64,000 nucleotides of DNA from Hyphomonas sp. GTDB lineage: Bacteria > Pseudomonadota > Alphaproteobacteria > Caulobacterales > Hyphomonadaceae. The stretch is from contig NZ_JALHLS010000005.1 of assembly GCF_022844445.1 (NCBI RefSeq), forward strand, positions 1-64,000. Reading direction: 5' to 3'. Every line of letters begins with the position of its first letter. Positions within the stretch are counted from its first letter, which is position 1. Below, piece after piece: positions 61,171 through 64,000 of the stretch. The notes below the pieces were generated by a model, which saw nothing but the letters and a program-made list of their open reading frames with translations, was not told the DNA's origin and searched no databases. A program made the position numbers and the translations under genes.

Positions 61171-62481
61171 CTATTCTTTCGCGACTTTGCCGCGGACCAT
61201 GACGAAATCGACAGCTTTGAGAACTTTTACATCCTTAAGCGGATCGCCTTTCACGCCGATCAGGTCAGCGCTCTTGCCCGGCTCCAGCGTGCCGATTTCG
61301 GAGGAGAGGCCAAGCAGGTCGGCGGCGTTGATCGTGGCGGCCTTGATGGCTTCGGATGCCGGCATGCCGAACTTCACCATAAGCTCGAATTCGTCTGCGT
61401 TGCGCCCATGCTTGGAGACGCCGGCATCCGTTCCGAAGGCGATCTTCACGCCCTTTGCGTAGAGGATTTCCAGGCTCTTTCCGGTGATGCCGATGCGCCA
61501 TTCGATCTTGGCACGGACATCCGGCTCATAGGAGTCCGGATTGGCCTTCATGCGCTCGATATATCCGTTCACGGTCGAAAGCGTGGGCACGTAGTAGGCG
61601 CCGGAGTCGACGAAGGCGTCGATGGTTTCGGGGTCAAGGATCGTGCCGTGCTCGATGGAGTCGACACCAGCTTCGAGCGCAAGGCGGATGCCGTCCGCGC
61701 CGTGGGCGTGGGCGGAGACTTTCTTGCCGAACAGCTTCGCCGTTTCCACAATGGCGACGGCTTCATCCTTGAACATCTGCGCGCCGAGGCCCGCGCCGAT
61801 TCGGCTGTTGACGCCGCCGGTGGCGCCAAACTTGATCACATCGGCTCCGCGCGCGATCTGCAGGCGAACGGCGCGGCGGCAATCTTCGGCGCCGTTGCAG
61901 GTATTGCCAGCGGAATTGAAATACTCGCGCAGCTCATCCCGGTAACCGAGCGAGCCATCCATATGGCCCGAGGTGCCTGAAATCGACGCGCCGGCATCCA
62001 GGATGCGCGGGCCGGTGACCTGGCCATCATTCACAGCGTCGCGCAGCGCCAGCACAGCGCCGTCTCCATCGCCAAGATTTCGCACGGTGGTGAAGCCGGC
62101 ATTGAGCGTCTTCATGCCATTTTCCCAGGCATTGAACGCCTGCGCAGCGGGCGAGAGCGTTACGTCTTCCAGCTGAGAAGCTATACCGCCGGTATCCGAG
62201 GTCAGGTGGACATGGGCATCGATCAGGCCCGGCAGGACATAGCTGTCCTTCAGGTCGATCACGCGGGCCGACTTGTCCTTCGGCGCCTTGAGGCCGGGTT
62301 CGAGCGAGACGATCTTGCCATCCGTGATGACGATCGTGGTCTGGCCGAGCGGCGCCTCGCCCGGAACAGCGAGAACCTTGCCGGCCTGCACGTAGACGGT
62401 TTCGGCAAGCGCGGGCAGCGTCATCGCAGACGCAATGGCGACGGCGGCGGCAGCACGCAGGAAGCGGGCGGAAATCGGCAT
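61171..62481 (-). CDS. Exported metal-dependent amidohydrolase (imidazolonepropionase/prolidase-like)
   Basis: 436 residues. Signal peptide ending ALAET (about 26). The TIM-barrel metallohydrolase motifs are complete: DAHVHL (about 88-93) for the first metal, GADVIKFGATGG with the bridging Lys, SAHAHG and SIEHGT His ligands, and FGTDAGV with the catalytic Asp. This fits the Xaa-Pro dipeptidase/imidazolonepropionase-related group of secreted amidohydrolases. Likely cleaves a dipeptide, N-acyl amino acid or cyclic amide in the periplasm. Two Cys (NTCNGAEDC) may form a disulfide, supporting export. Confidence 0.92.
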   Translation of the reverse strand: MPISARFLRAAAAVAIASAMTLPALAETVYVQAGKVLAVPGEAPLGQTTIVITDGKIVSLEPGLKAPKDKSARVIDLKDSYVLPGLIDAHVHLTSDTGGIASQLEDVTLSPAAQAFNAWENGMKTLNAGFTTVRNLGDGDGAVLALRDAVNDGQVTGPRILDAGASISGTSGHMDGSLGYRDELREYFNSAGNTCNGAEDCRRAVRLQIARGADVIKFGATGGVNSRIGAGLGAQMFKDEAVAIVETAKLFGKKVSAHAHGADGIRLALEAGVDSIEHGTILDPETIDAFVDSGAYYVPTLSTVNGYIERMKANPDSYEPDVRAKIEWRIGITGKSLEILYAKGVKIAFGTDAGVSKHGRNADEFELMVKFGMPASEAIKAATINAADLLGLSSEIGTLEPGKSADLIGVKGDPLKDVKVLKAVDFVMVRGKVAKE

Positions 62482-62617
62482 GTGGTTCAGGCTCCGGACT
62501 CGATTGGATAGAAGGACTGCATAGGTGTTATCAGGCGCGCGCTGATATAAAAAGCCTCGCCGCGAGGTTCATTGCCCATCGTGTGCGCCCCATATACCGG
62601 CGAGAAAGGAGCCAGTC

Positions 62618-63484
62618 ATGATTGAACTCATCATCGACAAACGCTCGCGCGATCTGGGCGGCGGATTTGAAGTTGGCCGGGTGCTGCCGTTTGCCAGGCG
62701 GCGAATGGTCGGGCCATTCATCTTTTTCGACCAGATGGGGCCGGTGGATTTTGAGCCGGGTATCGCGCGCGAACTGGATGTGCGGCCGCATCCGCATATC
62801 GGTCTGTCGACCGTGACCTATCTGTATTCCGGCGCGATGACCCACCGCGACAGCCTTGGCTTCAAGCAGGAGATCAAGCCAGGCGCGGTGAACTGGATGA
62901 CAGCCGGAAAGGGCATCACGCATTCGGAGCGGCTGGAGCATGCGCGGATGCACGGTGCGCATATGCATGGCATCCAGGCCTGGGTGGCCCTGCCAAACGA
63001 AGACGAAGAGACCGATCCCGCTTTCTGGCACCATCCGGCCAGCAGCCTGCCCGTGTGGAGCGAGAAGGGCCTCCGTGGGCGGATGATCGCAGGTGCGGCA
63101 GAAGGTATGGACGCAGGCGTCAGAGTGAACTCGCCGCTGTTTTACATGCATTGGGATATGGACGCAGGTTCGAGCCGCGCAGTGCCATCCGACCACCCGG
63201 AGCGGGCGGTGTACCTGACCGAAGGCGCCATTGAAGTGGACGGCGTGGCGCTTAAGCCCGGACAGATGGCCGTACTCGGCAAGGGTGACGTGCGCGTCAG
63301 CGCTCAGACGCCGTCAACCGTGATGGTGCTGGGCGGCGTGCCGGTAGGCGAGCGGTTCATCTTCTGGAATTTCGTGTCCTCCTCGAAGGATCGCCTGGAG
63401 CAGGCAAAGGAAGACTGGATACAGGGCCGGATGAAAATGCCGGACGGGGACGACTTCGAAAAGTCACCGATGCCCGCGGTTTGA
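62618..63484 (+). CDS. Pirin-family protein
   Basis: 288 residues, with AAAGGAG before the ATG. Bicupin protein. The N-terminal cupin has the metal ligands in RPHPHIGLSTVTYL (two His) and in GKGITHSER (His and Glu), as in pirin, which can show quercetin dioxygenase activity or act as a redox-sensing cofactor. The MVGPFIFFDQMGP segment before them is the pirin signature. The second cupin (about 170-240) has no metal set. Monocistronic. Confidence 0.93.
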   Translation: MIELIIDKRSRDLGGGFEVGRVLPFARRRMVGPFIFFDQMGPVDFEPGIARELDVRPHPHIGLSTVTYLYSGAMTHRDSLGFKQEIKPGAVNWMTAGKGITHSERLEHARMHGAHMHGIQAWVALPNEDEETDPAFWHHPASSLPVWSEKGLRGRMIAGAAEGMDAGVRVNSPLFYMHWDMDAGSSRAVPSDHPERAVYLTEGAIEVDGVALKPGQMAVLGKGDVRVSAQTPSTVMVLGGVPVGERFIFWNFVSSSKDRLEQAKEDWIQGRMKMPDGDDFEKSPMPAV

Positions 63485-63537
63485 TAGACGCGGCGGAAGG
63501 GTTTGACGACCTGGACCGCGAGGGGCATGAATCCGGC

Positions 63538-64000
63538 ATGATACACGCCGAATTGCTCTCATCCCTTTTTGCTCCCCGTGAAGCTGGCGACAGCCGGGAC
63601 CTTCGGACTTTTTTGAGGACCTGGGGACCTGGCACAGTCTCCTCCTCCGCCTTCGAGCGGCTGGTTCGCGTCGCTCTGAAGGCCGACGGACGTCTCGCCG
63701 CCGGCGCAGCGGGCCATCAAGCCGCCATCCGGAGACTTTTCCCGGACACGCCAGACGATGCGATCGTCGCCTTCTGCGTCAGCGAGGACAAGGGCCCTCG
63801 ACCTGCACATATCCTGACGACGTTGACCTCGAACGGCGCGGGCTTCAGCCTTAAAGGCACCAAGCGCTGGGGTTCGATGTCTCCCTTGTCGGATGTGCTC
63901 TACGTGGCCGCCTCAATTGGCGAATCGAACGGGCGAAACCAGTTGCGCATGGTACGTCTTCCAGCTGGCTGCAAAGGTCTTACGCTCGATACATCTGCCT
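63538..64000 (+). CDS. Acyl-CoA dehydrogenase-like protein (start only, cut by window end)
   Basis: 154 residues are visible from the ATG at 63538, which follows the pirin gene by 53 bp; AGGGG lies about 11 bp upstream. After about 75 residues without clear match, the segment AFCVSEDKGP, then GFSLKGTKRWGSMSPLSDVL and YVAAS, has the form of the beta domain of acyl-CoA dehydrogenases (FAD-proximal TE-GSD and G-x-K-x-W/F-I-S blocks). The helical domain before it is shorter than usual and the Gly-Ser-Asp is replaced by Lys-Gly-Pro, so it is an unusual member. No stop before the window end. Confidence 0.6.
   Translation, partial: MIHAELLSSLFAPREAGDSRDLRTFLRTWGPGTVSSSAFERLVRVALKADGRLAAGAAGHQAAIRRLFPDTPDDAIVAFCVSEDKGPRPAHILTTLTSNGAGFSLKGTKRWGSMSPLSDVLYVAASIGESNGRNQLRMVRLPAGCKGLTLDTSA

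Overview
The window is high-GC, densely packed DNA from an alphaproteobacterium, most probably of the Hyphomonadaceae/Caulobacterales type. The reasons are the gene content and order: a yfgM-like/bamB/der block, a TonB-dependent receptor beside an ElpS-like lipoprotein and a 12-gene type II secretion operon as in Caulobacter, a PrtD/RsaD-type type I exporter near polysaccharide sugar genes, and TorF-type outer membrane proteins. No species-level assignment is possible from the sequence alone. There is no insertion sequence, prophage, CRISPR array or rRNA; one tRNA-Leu(GAG) is present.

Layout. 1-4.5 kb: end of an unidentified gene, then a minus-strand group (unassigned nucleotidyltransferase, rfbD, rfbC, glmS) supplying activated sugars. 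4.6-7.5 kb: cysD-cysNC for sulfate activation. 7.8-9.8 kb: a small membrane protein and an outer membrane protein. 10.1-14.4 kb: mannose-1-phosphate guanylyltransferase followed by the ABC and adaptor subunits of a type I secretion system. 14.6-19.2 kb (minus): panB, a TPR/SecYEG-ancillary-like protein, bamB and der. 19.2-22.6 kb: a small membrane protein, an NnrU-like protein and a tightly coupled four-gene redox module whose core is a ferric-reductase-like membrane protein fused to a Rieske domain. 22.7-29.1 kb: nadE, a lipoprotein, gltX, a pectinacetylesterase-like lipoprotein and a cation/proton antiporter. 29.1-31.2 kb: an EAL-domain remnant, a CAP-domain protein and a prolyl-4-hydroxylase-like oxygenase.

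31.2-47.1 kb is the most striking region: an ElpS-like surface lipoprotein, a TonB-dependent receptor, then gspCDEFGHIJKLMN in one run with mostly overlapping start/stop codons, closed by an undescribed small lipoprotein. Two sequences with the 7-4-7 layout of PhoB boxes lie before the oxygenase and before the lipoprotein, so this block is probably a phosphate-starvation secretion and uptake island (inference).

47.1-64 kb: tRNA-Leu, lipB, a run of four DUF805-like membrane proteins, the biotin-carrying alpha subunit of an acyl-CoA carboxylase, a DUF2306-like membrane protein divergent from an AraC regulator, a membrane protein behind a near-textbook TetR-type operator, a complete BLUF blue-light receptor gene, an SDR oxidoreductase, two tandem TorF-like outer membrane proteins, alanine dehydrogenase, an MlaC-like protein, an exported amidohydrolase, a pirin and the start of an unusual acyl-CoA dehydrogenase cut by the window edge.
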